Source of the DNA: Plecoglossus altivelis
Lineage: Eukaryota; Chordata; Actinopteri; Osmeriformes; Plecoglossidae
Assembly (NCBI GenBank): GCA_036571765.1
Contig: BROE01000022.1
Location: forward strand, 16,396,487 to 16,460,486
Direction: 5' to 3'
DNA: 64,000 nucleotides
The notes beneath the pieces were generated by a model, which saw only the letters and a list, made by a program, of their open reading frames with translations, did no database searches and had not been told where the DNA came from. Position 1 is the stretch's first letter; every line of letters begins with the position of its first letter. The position numbers and the translations under genes are program-made. This document shows positions 13,549 to 26,500 of this stretch, in pieces.

Positions 13549-14825
13549 TGGCTTCCCTGATGAAGAACAACAACTATTATGAGAGTCTGCTGGAGCAGAT
13601 GGGGAGCCCGGCAACTAGTCAGTTCAAGAAAGTGTTTGTTTCCATCCGTGTGCGTTTATGTGGTGTGTGTTTGTTTATCTGGTGTGTGTGTGTGTATGTG
13701 TGTTCAGGAAGGATGGATTTGGAGTTCGTGTAAACATCTTAAAACGAAATAAAACGTAATTGCGTCAAAAAAAAATACATCAAGATGGACTTATTCGAGG
13801 AAACCAGATATTCAGGGACATGGTCAGAAAATTAACTTTAGCAAGACAAAGCCCTCAGTGACAGCCATCACATGATCATCCTAAACAGACATACAAAAGA
13901 GCTTTGAAACAGACAGAGTCCAAGTCAAATTGAGAACACACCCCCACCTCGTCCATCTCTGCTTCAGCACTGAGCACAAAGTCACATAGAACAATACATA
14001 CCTGTTGCTATTCATCTATTCAGAGATGGAAACAAATCTCTCCAGAGGCCTTGTGGGCACAGACAGACTTGTAAACACTCCCCCCTCCCCATGCACACAC
14101 ACCCAAACCCCTCCAGATGGCTGTCCCTACCCAAGCCCCCACTAAAGCCCAAGGCTCAGACAAGCCACAACTGTCATAAGGACGGACACAGACATAGGCC
14201 GGACTAAAAGATCCCAAGATCTCCTCGCGTTGGCACGCTCATCACACCATTCATCTTCAAAGACTATGCTAAGCTAAATAACAAGGTGCAGAACTGAAGC
14301 CAACGCGTGTCGGTTAGCGTGCCGGTCTTTACTGTATCCCGTCTTGCTGACAGTAGCCGTGGACGCCATTTTGGCTCCAAACAGACATGCTCTTTTCTCT
14401 GCTGAAGAAGGAGGCCACTGATACTTTGGTAAAGAGTCGACATCGGTGAGGTAGCTAGCATCTGGCTCCTCTATATACTAGCTAACTATGTGGATCAATA
14501 CTGTGGCGGAAGGGTGAAGGAGACAGATAGGGATGAAGAACAACACAAAGAACAACAGATGACTATCTGACTCAAAGCTACAGCATCGTCACCTCACACA
14601 TCATGAGTGCGCATGTCACGTGTGTCGAGGGCCAGTAAGACATATTGGACATGCATGACTGACACAATGACTGAGGCGCAAGCGTGTCTGAGCGTTGGTG
14701 TGTGTCCTCTCTCTGTACGACTCAACCCTTACTTAGACACACATTGGTATCCCTACTATAGTTTAGATGGAACACTTACATTTAAAAGCTACCTTCAGGC
14801 ACTTTGGCTAGAACTGAAACTCTAA

Positions 14826-14842
14826 GGGGAGAGGGAGAGAGA

Positions 14843-14896
<54 letters not shown>
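14826..14896. repeat. (GA)n microsatellite
   Basis: GA dinucleotide run of about 65 bp with early GGGA interruptions. Confidence 0.93.
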
Positions 14897-14897
<1 letters not shown>

Positions 14898-15429
14898 TGG
14901 GACACTGGCATGAGGTCCCAACACAACAACTCATTTACAGTAGGTTCAAATTAAAATGCGTCTGCATTTCATACACATGAAAACGTCCCCACATTCCATC
15001 CTAAAAATCAGCTTGAACACAAACCACCCTGCCTTTCACATGCCACATCGCCGCCCTCTAGACAAAGACACAATTCTACCCGTCGACAAGTGAATAATTA
15101 TTGCTTCCAACTTGAATCTGGGATGAATCACCGCATCAAGCTATCAACTAACTGTGCACATAGGCACACTATTCTCACAGTCTCTGTAGGAAAAGAGGAA
15201 GTTTTGTCTGCGAGTATCACATTATCATAAAGGCTCTCTATTCCTTTGTCTAATATATTAGTCTGCTGGACCGGTTCACCAGTGCACCAACACACACTGG
15301 CTGTATTATATAACCATCAGCATCCACGCCAACACCGAGGGGGAGAGAAAGACATAAAGATGCTCATGGTTCAGAAATGGCTGAGGTTTAAGATGGCAGG
15401 CAGTGTGATGTACAGCTGCTGCTGTCGAA

Positions 15430-15735
15430 TGTGCCAGGTTTGTGCCTGTGTCTGTGCGTGTACAGGGTGCGCGTGTTTGTCTGTGCGTGTGCCTGTGTGT
15501 GTCTGTGTGTGTGCGTGTGCCTTTGACTGTGCGAGTGCCTGTACGTGTACAGGGTGCACGTGCGCGTGTGTGCCTATGTGTGTGCCTGTGCCTGTGCGTG
15601 TGCCTGTGCATGTACAGGGTGCGCATGTGTGTCTGTGCGTGTGTCTGTGCGTGTGCCTGTGAGTGTACAGGGTGCACGTGCGCGTGTGTGTCTGTGCGTG
15701 TGCCTGTGCGTGTACAGGGTGTGTGTGTGTGTATT
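15430..15735. repeat. GT-rich minisatellite with ACAGGGTGC units
   Basis: GTGTGCCTGTG-type sequence is punctuated about every 50-80 bp by GTACAGGGTGC(G/A)C(G/A)TG. It yields Cys/Val-rich frames on one strand and Thr/His-rich frames on the other. Non-coding by composition. Confidence 0.8.
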
Positions 15736-16669
15736 GAGCAGCCCTTCATTTTCCCCTCCCCCCATCAGTGACTCTTCATCATCCCATCATGAGCCTTTCT
15801 TGAGAACGGCGTGGCCGGGGCAAAGGTAGGCAGCTAGCCAAGAGGCCCCGTAGAATCCAGTAGCACGGTACGTACATCGATGACGTATTGGGCGTGTGGT
15901 TGTGTGGGCGAAGGGATATCATCATCCGGGTGGTGAGAAGGACACAAGGACAAGATCTAAATACGGGCTACAAAAAGGAGCAATGGGCCCCGGACCAACT
16001 TATCCTGGCCTTAAACTGGTCATTAGACCCAGGATATGCATGGCTGGAGAAGCCTAGCCTGCTGACCTTCAGGAGGAGGGAGAGGGGAGGACATTGGAGG
16101 AGGTATAGGTCGGGGTAGTAACAGGGGATTAACATGCTAATGCAGGGGCAGGAGCAGGCTAGAGGGGAGTGGGAGTGGTGTGGGCTATGGGGAGGGGGTC
16201 AACTGGGTAATGGGGGCCAGGGGCCTGGATAGATGGGAGAATCAGAGGCAATCGTCAGGGTAAGTGGGTTCCAGGTAGCTGAGTACTACCTGATAGAGGA
16301 ACATCTTAGACAGAGGAACATTCCTCTTATCCAAAAAAACAGGCGTTCAACTGGGTGAACACCACAATGTGTCATCCTCCGTGGCCAACCTCCCTATTTA
16401 TTTCTGTCTCTTTTCTCACCCCCTCCCTCCTCCATGTCTTCATCCTTCTCTCTCTTCAACCCTGCCTCCCCCTCCCTCTCGCTCCATCCCTCCTTCCCGT
16501 TCTCAGCCTCTATCACCCTGTGAGATTATAGCATCCCCTATGGTCTCGAAATACGTGTCGAGCTCCACTTATGGGACATCCTTGTCCTTCTTCCCCACAC
16601 GCCTCTCTAGATGGTTTCATCGCCCAGAAGTTCTGTGAGATGATCCTTATAAGCCGCGACAAATTCTAT

Positions 16670-16736
16670 TTTTTATTGTTTTTTTTTGTTTTTTTCTTTG
16701 TTTTTCTTTTTTTTTTATTTTTTTTCTTGTCTCCCA
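16670..16736. repeat. Poly(T)-rich tract
   Basis: About 65 bp almost entirely T with a few G, C and A interruptions. It could be the poly(A) tail of a minus-strand retroposed copy, but I recognise no element next to it. Confidence 0.8.
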
Positions 16737-18699
16737 TGTTGACACTTTCTTCATAGCCATCGGGCTACCTCTTCCCTGGGCTTATCTGTCCCTCTCTGCA
16801 TTCCACAGCCAGGATCAGTCCACTGCAGCAGGAGCGGGGGTGAGGGAAGGGCCGCTATCTGCTTGCAGATTGTTCCACCTTTCACAGCAGGTTTTCAGGG
16901 AGCTCAGAGCTTGGGTGGCCTGGCAGTTGGACAAACTGGAGAGCTCTCTATAAAACAAGGGTTTAATCAAATCCAGTCCAAACTTCCAACTATCAGCGCT
17001 TCCCCGCCTGCCAGGGTATATGTGTTCACCTGGGGGAGGTTGTTGGGGGTGCTATGTGTTAACCACTACCAGCAGCAGTGCAAGGTGATAAACATTGCCA
17101 GGAATGCATATCTAGGAGGAAGAGAAGTTCTAGACGCAGACAGCATAGGTCTCTATGGTGCACTTCCTATTTTAAGCTTGCATTTTCCAGTACGACAATT
17201 ATTTACGAGAAAAACAATCAATGTGTACAGCAATCATAGATAGTTACCTTAAGTAATCAAATATTAGGTTGAGTCAGATGTACCCTGGGGTTATAACATC
17301 ACTAGATCAGGATAACAGGTAAGATAAGGATGCTTCTGAGACTATATGTTCCTGTCCTCTGACTGGGTCACTACCAGAGCAGGCATACACACAGGATGAC
17401 CTGCAGTGTCACAGAGGGCTTCACAGACACCCCCAGATCTGCATCTTAAAGCAACGTAATTCAACCGTCAGAGCAGAGGAGGGAAAAAACGCCCCAAAAA
17501 CTGTCTGAGAGAAGGCAATGGCAGAAACTTCTGGAGGAGCAATTCAGTGACGACCCCCCCTCGCCTCTCTCTCTCCCTTTCAGAGAAGGTTGCTGATGAA
17601 TGCCCACCAGCTTGTGCTTTCCACACCAGAACCATGTGCCTCGTGTCGACGAGCTGAGAGCGCTTCGCAGCGTCACATGGAGGAGGGGGAACTTTAAGGT
17701 GGTTGGTTCTATGGGAAGGCCTAACCACCAACTTCTCCTCATTGGTCTGACAACTTCCTCTATCTCGCTACTTCCTCAGGTCTCCCATGACAGCCAGTAG
17801 GACATAACCAGTCCGCCTGGATTGTCATGCCCTGTTCTGTTTATGAACAACACCCTTGTTTGATAACCGATTAACTGAGATGCAATTACACTGCAGCTCG
17901 TTCCAGTGATGCAGAAACGACCGAATCTGTCGCATAGAGTACTGGGTAATTAAGCATTGTCATAATTGGGTTAAAACCATTTCCTCCTGGAGGGGGGTAT
18001 CCCAGACTGTCATGCTGTCTCTTGGCTGTGTGGCTGGGCAGGGTTGGCTGACTGCGGTTACCTCATGCAGTTTCAATTGGGTTTTACATTCTGGACAACA
18101 GCATCTTTATGATGAAGGGATATGCGCGTAGACACACATGCATCCACACACACACAAGTAAAATAGACATACGTGGGGGATGGCAGGAAGAGCTTGGTTC
18201 ATCTCTGCCAAACTTGGAGCACGTGAGATGATTCACTAACTCCTGAGGAACTTAAACTCAAAATGTCAAGGCCAATTTATATTACAGCGCAGCTCTAAAG
18301 CCACTTGTTCCCTTTTAATGAAACATTTGCACTGCGGCCTTCTCGGCCCACAGCTACACAAAAAGGAAGATATTCACCCCCTCGTAGCTAAATAGTCTTG
18401 TTTTCAATGCAGTGGTGTGGCTCTGTTTCCTAGGCCACACATACACACACACAGACATGAATACACGCAGGCATTCACCACACAAATCTACTACACACAC
18501 ATAGATACACAGAGGCAAACTAGGACTTTATTCACTCTTTTTAATGCGCACAGTTGTAACAAATTCACACACACATGCCTGTTCCCAGCCAGCCTCAGGC
18601 CTTTTCCACTGGATTCCTCCATAATGCTTAAATTGATTGTAGTTTTCCCCAGCCCAGCAACCACAGTACAGTACTAACTAGCCTGTATTCTAATTCCTT

Positions 18700-20130
18700 T
18701 TGTATTTAATACAGACGAGATCCAAAAAATGTACGAAAAACGACGTAATCAAATAATACGAAATAAAAAATGCTATATACGAAGATAAAATTTAAAAGAA
18801 AATAAAAATATTAAAAAAAAAAGTCTATTTATAATTATTAAAGTTAAAATATGTAGAGCATAAATAAAACAATAAATATATAAACACTAGGAATATATTA
18901 AAAGAAGGAACGATCTATATTTTGAATTAAAAAATAAATAAAAATAAGTGAAAAGAATAATAATCAATCTTAAATGACCACTAGTGTAGAATAGAAACTG
19001 GGGAAAACTACAAATAGTTATACACGAACAAGTAGAATAAATAAGTAGAGTTAGAATAGAAGAGATCAACATAACTAACACATAGATAAATATAGACAAC
19101 TATAGATCAAATCACAATACAAGAAAATAATCAAAAAATTCATCAAGAAACATAAAAGATAATATTATAAGTATAGACAGAAAATAGAATTAATAAATAA
19201 AATGTAAATTAAATTAAATAACAGAACATACAATCGTATCTCTATTAATAAATATAAAATATAAAAAAACATTAGTAGATATAAAATTTAATTCTATAAT
19301 CTAAATTCAATAAGATAAGTATAATTAAATGTATACGAACCAGTAATAAATAAAAGAGTATTTAGATGTCGTACGCTATCACTGACTATTAATAAAGTTA
19401 ATAAGTAAACTATATTATTAAAAAAACGGTAGATTACAAATAACTACAAACTTTCGATTCCAACATTGAGGGAAAGATCTAAAAAAATTAAAAATAATCA
19501 TAGATAAAAATGGTACAAAAAATAAAGACCTAATGTAAAATAAATAATATATAAATAACATAATGATAGAAGAAAAAAATGCTATTTGTTGAAAACAAAA
19601 GGTCATTTAAAAAATTAAAAAAGAAGACAAAGAAGATAAAGAAATAAACAAGCTTACTTACATTACGAACCACTAGCTAACAAAAAGATTAAATCACATT
19701 ATCTATTTAAATTAAGAACAAACCTTACAAAAATAATTATAAGCACTACTATACTATAGAAGAAACCAAAGATCTATCGCAAAAATACAATTTAGATTAT
19801 ATAGTAAATAATAAAAGCAGTTAAAGATCTAACAATAACAATATATAAATAGATAATCACTAATATATAAAACCGCAGAACACAATAAACATCAAAAAAA
19901 AAATAACACACCCAGTACGATTTATAGAATCAAAATACACAAACAATCTTATTATAATTCTAACAAACAGAAGAAAAACAATACACTAGAAAATTATTCT
20001 AGACAAAAATCTATATTAACTATAAGAATAAACTTAAATTATAATAAGCGATATATAACAAAGAGATCCGACCACAATGCAACCAATAAGATAAAAAACG
20101 ACAATATCAACAAGATAGTAACAGTAATTA
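18700..20130. other. Abrupt A-rich, AT-rich island
   Basis: Composition switches sharply to very high A+T with marked excess of A over T on the plus strand and very few G. No long frame, no recognisable transposon ends and no regular period were seen. It ends at the minisatellite that starts near 20155. It may be a real AT-rich satellite, or noisy long-read consensus across a hard repeat. Confidence 0.7.
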
Positions 20131-20154
20131 ATCCCACACCAGAAACACTGTATT

Positions 20155-20512
20155 CTATACAGTGCCATGCTGCCTGTAGTCTGTTACAGTACCATGCTGC
20201 CTGTAGTCTGTTACAGTACCATGCTGCCTGTATTCTATACAGTACCATGCTGCCTGTATTCTATACAGTACCATGCTGCCTGTATTCTATACAGTACCAT
20301 GCTGTTTGTTATCTGGTATATAGAGTACTATGCTGTCTGTATTATGTTATATAGTACCAATCTGCCTATATTCTGCTATCCACAGTACCATGCTGTCTGT
20401 ATTATGTTATATAGTACCAATCTGCCTATATTCAGCTATCCACAGTACCATGCTGTCTGTATTATGTTATATAGTACCAATCTGCCTATATTCTGCTATC
20501 CACAGTACAGCA
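20155..20512. repeat. Compound minisatellite: 26/27-bp units passing into 60-bp higher-order units
   Basis: The left part repeats CAGTACCATGCTGCCTGTA followed by TTCTATA or GTCTGTTA. From about 20340 the array shifts to an exact 60-bp period built of two related half-units, and three consecutive copies are nearly identical. It produces an artificial 145-aa frame. Confidence 0.93.
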
Positions 20513-21855
20513 TCCCTGTGTGTCCCTGGAGGAGAAACACAAGAGACCTCAGAACAAGGGGACGCCATCCACTCAAAAGAAACTGGCCAGTGGAAGGCTT
20601 TTAGCGTCTACAAAAGACAGCGCTGCCATCAGAAGGAACGCCAAGCCCTCACCCAGAGACCAGCACAGCCTGAAAGCTTAGAACAGAGAATAACACACCG
20701 GAGAAAACCATTTATCACATCTTGAATCTGCGGGCAGCCTGACTGTTCTCTCAAGGGGAATTTGGTCTGTTTTTTTAACTCTCCACCTCTGCAGTAGCTC
20801 AGAGTACAACCTAACTCCTACTACACCTGATTTATGTACATTTACGTCTAATCTCTCAAATTCACCTTAAAGCCAGGCTGTACACTGGCAGTCTATGGAA
20901 GCATCTGGCTGATGTGGAGGTGGGTGGGTAGGCCTACTGGCCTACATCTGTATTGTGTTATGCAATGTTATTACACAGGCCAAGCTAGCTTACGCCTTGA
21001 ATGCTTACAGAGTCAACAGCAGACATGATGCCTACCGGGGCTTTCATAAGATATCACCACCACATAACCAAGGCGAACATAAACAAACCATTCACCACAC
21101 TGTACTTCCTGAAGTTTACATGCACGATTTGCATGACGCCTTTGAGTCTGTTGAATGAATAAAATGCAATGTAATGCCGAATGTTTTCCCTGTTGTATCG
21201 TTCGATACGATCAAGCAATGATCCGTAGCACACGCAAGTGATGCAAGTCGCTCTGCAGAGGCGAACATGTCCGGGCGTACCTCATATTCCCTTCCCTCTC
21301 GTTCTACCAGGCAACAGCAGCCTCACAACAGGATATGATGTAGCACTGGCTACGCCACTTGATCATCCAGTTTGAGATCGAGAAGAGCTCTCTGCTAACA
21401 GTGAAACACTTCTGAGTATTCTCATCAAACGCCACCCAAGTAGGTTATTAATCAGTCGATGACGTACGGATTTCCTATTACCGCTGTATAAAACAGACAT
21501 AACGGTGTCGCACGTTATGCGAAATCATTGTGTTCCCACTAAGTAGAGCACATGCATATGTCGGTCATAGGACCTAAGTATGACAGACCGCCTAACTTAG
21601 GGAGATGAAAGGCTTCTTTGATTGTCCTGGCGGATTGATAAACTGTCGTTTTGCTAAATAAAGAGACATCTTGGAAACTATGGGCAGTTTTTAAGCATTA
21701 GCCTACAAGCGTCGCTAATCCTGTCCTGCCTTCGCTGGACAGATGGGGTGTAATTGTCATCCTTGGGAGAAGAATATATGTGCTACAGTTTCCGCCTATT
21801 TTGCTACAAAGCGTTCAGTGTTTGATGCACATAATTCAAACGAAAAGCCACTAAC

Positions 21856-22260
21856 CTTGTATACTTGTCCATAGGTGCCATTGCCGACCACTTCCACTAG
21901 TTCAAAAATCCCAGCCGGGTCCTAAATAAAAAGTAACACGTTATACGGTAAAAACAAATTGTGATCGACTGTGTGATTTTAATACAGAATTGTTACCATT
22001 CTATGGATAGTATGCACATGATTTTATATTAAATGTGCATCGCAAACAAATAGTAAATGATATTTTTTCCAGAATGTGTATCCACAACAGTAACTGGCAC
22101 GTTTGGTCAATGCTTTTGTAGGAACGATCGCGTAAAAGACCACTAATACATTAAGAAAGCAATGATGCACTCACTGAATCCTCGTTCAATAACATGCACT
22201 CACCCGCAAAGATGCGAGGTCTATGTCCACAAGGCTTTTAGCTGGAGAATCGTTCGCCAT
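21856..22260 (-). CDS. map4k4: MAP4K4 (Ste20/GCK-family kinase HGK), first two coding exons
   Basis: Exon 1 is 22204-22260 and begins with ATG, encoding [19 protein letters not shown], which matches the vertebrate MAP4K4 N terminus rather than TNIK or MINK1. The donor is GTGAGT. Exon 2 is 21856-21921, acceptor TTTAG, donor GTTAGT, and encodes 22 residues up to the glycine-rich ATP loop [10 protein letters not shown] (residues 32-41). Reading phase is 0 at the junction. MAP4K4 is a cytoplasmic serine/threonine kinase with a C-terminal CNH domain that signals to JNK and to cytoskeletal and adhesion regulators. The catalytic lysine and everything after it lie beyond the window's left edge, so the entry is partial at the 3' end. 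The start is the only ATG that fits the family, and it sits below a CpG-containing upstream region. Confidence 0.93.
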
Positions 22261-22465
22261 TTTTCAAGAATAAATAGAAATTGCAAAGTATATTTTATCT
22301 CCGTCAAGATGATTGTTAACTTGCAACGCCGTGTCTCATCGTTTAGTTGTTTTTCTTATTCCTTGGTTAAACAATTTCCGTCCTAAGCGGGTTTTTCTTT
22401 GTACTTCCCGACGCCGTTGTCTAACCGACGCGGTTACTCCATATTGAGCTACCGCGACTGGCAGT
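22261..22465 (-). promoter_or_regulatory. map4k4: Inferred map4k4 5' UTR / core promoter
   Basis: The 200 bp upstream of the map4k4 ATG contain several CpGs (around 22400-22450) and no repeats. They lie between the start codon and a long polypyrimidine tract. No TATA box or defined initiator stands out, so this is called from position only. Confidence 0.4.
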
Positions 22466-22935
22466 TCTAGCTGCTGTCTCTAGTCTCCTCCGCCTGTCCT
22501 GTCTCCTTCTCCCCCCCTATCTCTCTCCTCCTCTCTCTCCTCTTCTCTCTCTCTTCTTCTCTCTCTCTCTCGTCTATCTCTCTCTGTCTCTCGTCTCTCT
22601 TCTCACTCTCTCTCCTTCTCTCTCTCTTGGTCTCTCTCTGTCTCTCTCTGCTCTCGTCTCTCTCTTCCTCTCTCCCTCTCCTCTTGCTCACTTCTCCTCT
22701 CTCCTTCCTCTCATCTTCCCTTGCTCTCTCCGTCCTCTCTCTCGTCACTCTCCGTCTCTCTCCGCTGCTCTTTTCTTGCTCTCATCTTTCGCTGTCGCCG
22801 GTTCGTCTCTCTCTCTCTCTCTTCTCCTTGCTCCTCTCCTCTTGTCTCGTCCTCTCTCTCTCTCTCTCTTGCTCCTTCGCTCTCTCGTGCTTCTCTGTCC
22901 TCTCTTCTCCTCCTTTCTCGGCCTGTCTCTCTATC
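22466..22935. repeat. Long imperfect polypyrimidine (CT)n tract
   Basis: About 470 bp almost free of A on the plus strand, made of degenerate CTCT, CTTCT and CGTCTCT motifs. It gives Arg/Glu-rich artificial frames on the minus strand and Ser/Leu-rich ones on the plus strand. The irregular interruptions may be partly consensus error next to the assembly gap. Confidence 0.85.
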
Positions 22936-23181
22936 TCCGACACACACACACAACTCCGCGCTATAGTTTCGCAATCACTGAATGATAGGAGCTGAAAATC
23001 TGGAAGGCCTGTGGAGGTGTATTGTAGAAGAGAGAAGAAGAGGGAAGAGAGAGAAGAGAGGGGAGAGAAGAAAAAGATAAAAAAAAAAAAAGAAAAAAGC
23101 GAGAAAAGAAAGAGAAAGAGAAAAGAAAACGAAGAGAAAGGAGAAAAAAAAGAGAAAGAAAAGAAAAGAGAGAGAGAACTG
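22936..23181. repeat. Left copy of a duplicated block flanking the assembly gap
   Basis: The order is a CA run, then a unique segment (CGCTATAGTTTCGCAATCAC onward), then a long GA-rich tract. The same order recurs after the gap at about 23348-23530 with scattered small indels. Confidence 0.8.
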
Positions 23182-23347
23182 NNNNNNNNNNNNNNNNNNN
23201 NNNNNNNNNNNNNNNNNNNNNNNNNNNNNNNNNNNNNNNNNNNNNNNNNNNNNNNNNNNNNNNNNNNNNNNNNNNNNNNNNNNNNNNNNNNNNNNNNNNN
23301 NNNNNNNNNNNNNNNNNNNNNNNNNNNNNNNNNNNNNNNNNNNNNNN
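23182..23347. other. Assembly gap (166 N)
   Basis: Run of 166 undetermined bases between a GA-rich tract on the left and a (CT)n tract on the right. Confidence 0.99.
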
Positions 23348-23356
23348 CTCTCTCGT

Positions 23357-23398
<42 letters not shown>

Positions 23399-23530
23399 TG
23401 TCTCTCTCACACACACACACACTCCGCTATAGTTCGCATCACTAAGATAGGAAGCTGAATCTGGAAGGCCCTGTGTGAGTGTATGAGAGAGAGAGAGAAG
23501 AGAGAGAGAAAGAGAGAGAGAGAGAGACTG
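23348..23530. repeat. Right copy of the duplicated block flanking the assembly gap
   Basis: (CT)n, then (CA)n, then a unique segment starting CTCCGCTATAGTTCGCATCA, then (GA)n. It matches the left copy at 22936-23060 apart from one- and two-base indels, a pattern typical of a consensus error or an unmerged allele rather than an old duplication. Confidence 0.8.
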
Positions 23531-26500
23531 CTGCAGTGGAAATACAGTATATCCGCAAAATCCCACATCATGATCTACTCCTATCCACAATACATTAGCA
23601 TACCTCCCATAGGTTGAGCCATTCTCCTGTCATTTAGATAAGGCCTGTGGTAGGCCAAACTCAAATATTATTGGAGGGCCTCAATAGACTGACAACTGAT
23701 TAATTTCCCTTTTTTTACACCACTTTCTAGATTTTTCTCAGGCTTCCTGTCTTAACACAGAATTAGTTACTATCACACTCCCTCTCCCCTTGCGTCTTCT
23801 CCCTAACTCTCGCCCTTTTCCACCTCCATCCCCCCTCTTCCCATGTCTTCCAGGTGTGGAGGATGCTTTTTATGGTCCTTATCTACCTGTTTACGACAAA
23901 CGGTTAACTGCTTTTTTTAAACTGCTGTTTTGCATAGAGTATCCACTAACCACAAACCAATAAGAAAACATGTCATAAAAATACGATTGTGACATGCACA
24001 TCATGCTAAGGGGTAATTAGAGCATGCGAAATGGAAGCAGTGATATAAATATTTCACTAGCGCTGTCAACTCTGGGTTTGTTGTGGGGTTGGTTCGTGAT
24101 GTCCCATCCTCTGTGACGCTGTGGCTACCAGCATTCCCAGACTGCCTGAGCGCTCCGTGTAGACAGACTAGGGTTCAAGGAGACAGAGTTAGCATGTTCA
24201 GCTGCAGCCTGAGGGGGCAAGGAGACGAGGACACGTTCGTGTGAGACACATTCAGTACATTTTTAGCTTAGGTTTCCGTGAGTTCTAGAACACGTAAGTG
24301 TCTAGCCTGATTTAGTGTGTCTAGAACACTTAAGAGTGTTCTAAAATTATGAATGACCCAAGTCCCACCAATGTCCTGTCTTCAAATTTTGTGAACAATG
24401 AACTTGGCATCACCTAGTGTGGTCTAGCCTGATTTATCGTGTTCTTATCTGGCCTAGTCTATCCAGTCTAATCTGGTTTTGTCAGGTCTAATCTGGTCTA
24501 TTATAGTCTAAATGGACATTGTCTAGTCTAGACTGGTCTAATCTTTCCTTCTAATCTAACCTAGCCCGGTCTGGGTTTGTGTGCTCTAATGTGGCCTAGT
24601 CCAGTCTAATATGGTCCAGTATAATCTAGTCCGGTTTTATCTGATGTGGCCTGGTCTAGTCTGGCTTCACGGTCTTTCTAAGTGACATGGGTAACCCTAA
24701 CCCCAGTCTTTCAGACCTGAGAGGCCCATACAATGTGGATCGTCATCGTGGTTCCTGAGGCTATGAGAAAAATCCCATGGTAGATTATTAACAGTAAAAT
24801 GGAGGGAAGTTAGTGGTGTCAGTGTGTTTGGTGTGTGGGAGTGTGTACTCAGTGTATTTGTGTGTATCTGAGCCTATGAGGGAGAGACAGTCTTTTATTC
24901 CTTTTGGCCTGCAGTCACAGAACAGTTCTGGGCAAAATAACAATAAGAGCTGTCAACATATTCACCTGAAGCTTCAGTTGACTGTCAGAGTGTTGTCAAG
25001 CATTCCTTGCCTACACTTCAAATGTATCTCTACAAAACACATGCTTCCATTCTAAACTAACTTAAACATGCTGTTCGTAGATAATGTATTCATACTACTA
25101 CAATAGTCTGGAAGACATTTTATGTTTTGCTCACAATTCCAACTCTAGAGATAAGTTAAGTGTGACTGTATGGATGTATAGGTATGTTTTAAATATGTCC
25201 ATGTTATTTGTGTGCATATTTGTGTATATGAGTGGATTTGTGTGTGGCTGTGCATGTGTGAGTGTGTTTTGAATGTAACCTAGTGTGTGTGTGACAGAGA
25301 GAGATAGGTGTGTGTGAGCACTGGTCTGCCCCGGCAACAGTGAACCCCCTCCCTCGCCCTCAAAGTGAGTCAACAGCAGCCGTCTATCAGGTCTGACCAG
25401 TGCCAAGCAGGGAAAATAAGCCTGAGAAAAGCTGTGTGAGTGTGTGTGAGTGTGTGTGAGTGTGTGTGTGTGTGTGTGTGTTTGTGTGTCCACATAGGTG
25501 CCTGTCCCTACACAACACAGCACAGGGTCTTCAACGCAAATGACACCATTTCAAAGTCTACTGTTTGAAATATCTGCAACAAAATAGCAACCTCACAGCC
25601 AGGATGTGCGATAGGAATGCAACGAACACAGACACACACAAAGACACACACGCTTCCTCTTCCAGCCTCAAAAGGAAGTTTGAAAAAGAATGTATTTGAA
25701 TACAAAGGTAAGATGGAAAACATTCAGAACCCATCCACTCACCAGAGTTCCAGGCACACACACACGCACACACACACATGCACACATACACACACACACA
25801 TACACACGCACACACACGCACAGACACACACATGCACACGGTCACACATGAGGAAGAGAAGAAAAAGAGATGTCAGGCACGTGTAAGACAGACAGCCACG
25901 CATTCTACAGGTTAGCTGGGATGATGCTCAAATGATGTGATGCAAATACTCCTCTTCTGTCAGGTGAATCCAGTGGAACTCAGACTGGTGGACTTGAAGG
26001 GTTCGTGTCATGTTCCACCCCAGTTTGTGAGAGGACCAACACACATGCACGTCTGGGTCTAATCATGTGGGTATTTGCATTTGAGCGTATGCATGTTTGC
26101 ATGTGCCTGCATGTACATGTGCATTTGTACGTGCTTGCCTGCATGTACCTAAGTGTATTTGTGTGTACATCGCCAAATACAGGCTTAGAATAGAACAACT
26201 TCACATAGACCAGCTCAGAACCTGCTCCTCTTGTCTGTCACGAGTCTGGACACGCCACAAAGCTTCCCCAGGGTTCGGATAAACACGACCCACAAAACAA
26301 CGATGAGGCGAACGCAGACTCGCACCGAAGCACTGTCGTGCTGATGATCGATGGTGACCATATTGCGAGATGAGAAAAATGTGTAAAAAACGTTAGCGGG
26401 TGAAAAATCCTCGCGTCGCCATGGATTAGATGGTAGACGGTCGATCTGATATCGACGTGAGCCGGGCATGTAGGTGACCACTGAAGTCAGACTGGGGTGT

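Larger units (their letters stand above)
1..21855 (-). other. map4k4: Start of the long second intron of map4k4 (no exon recognised)
   Basis: This stretch lies downstream of map4k4 exon 2 on the minus strand. The next MAP4K exon, which should carry the VAIK lysine, was not recognised anywhere in it, so I infer it is intronic and that the intron exceeds 21.8 kb. The open frames here are low complexity (CA/GT, CT/GA, 21-bp repeats) or short, unrelated and without convincing splice borders. Apart from the repeats listed separately I see nothing functional. An independent gene nested here cannot be excluded by eye. Confidence 0.6.

Noticed and set aside
15246..15771. Cys/Val-rich frames resembling a cysteine-rich secreted protein
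   Set aside because: The cysteines come from TGT/TGC within a GT-rich minisatellite, and the opposite strand is equally open.
22782..23590. Frames of about 210 aa crossing the N gap
   Set aside because: They are translations of undetermined bases and of CT/GA repeats.
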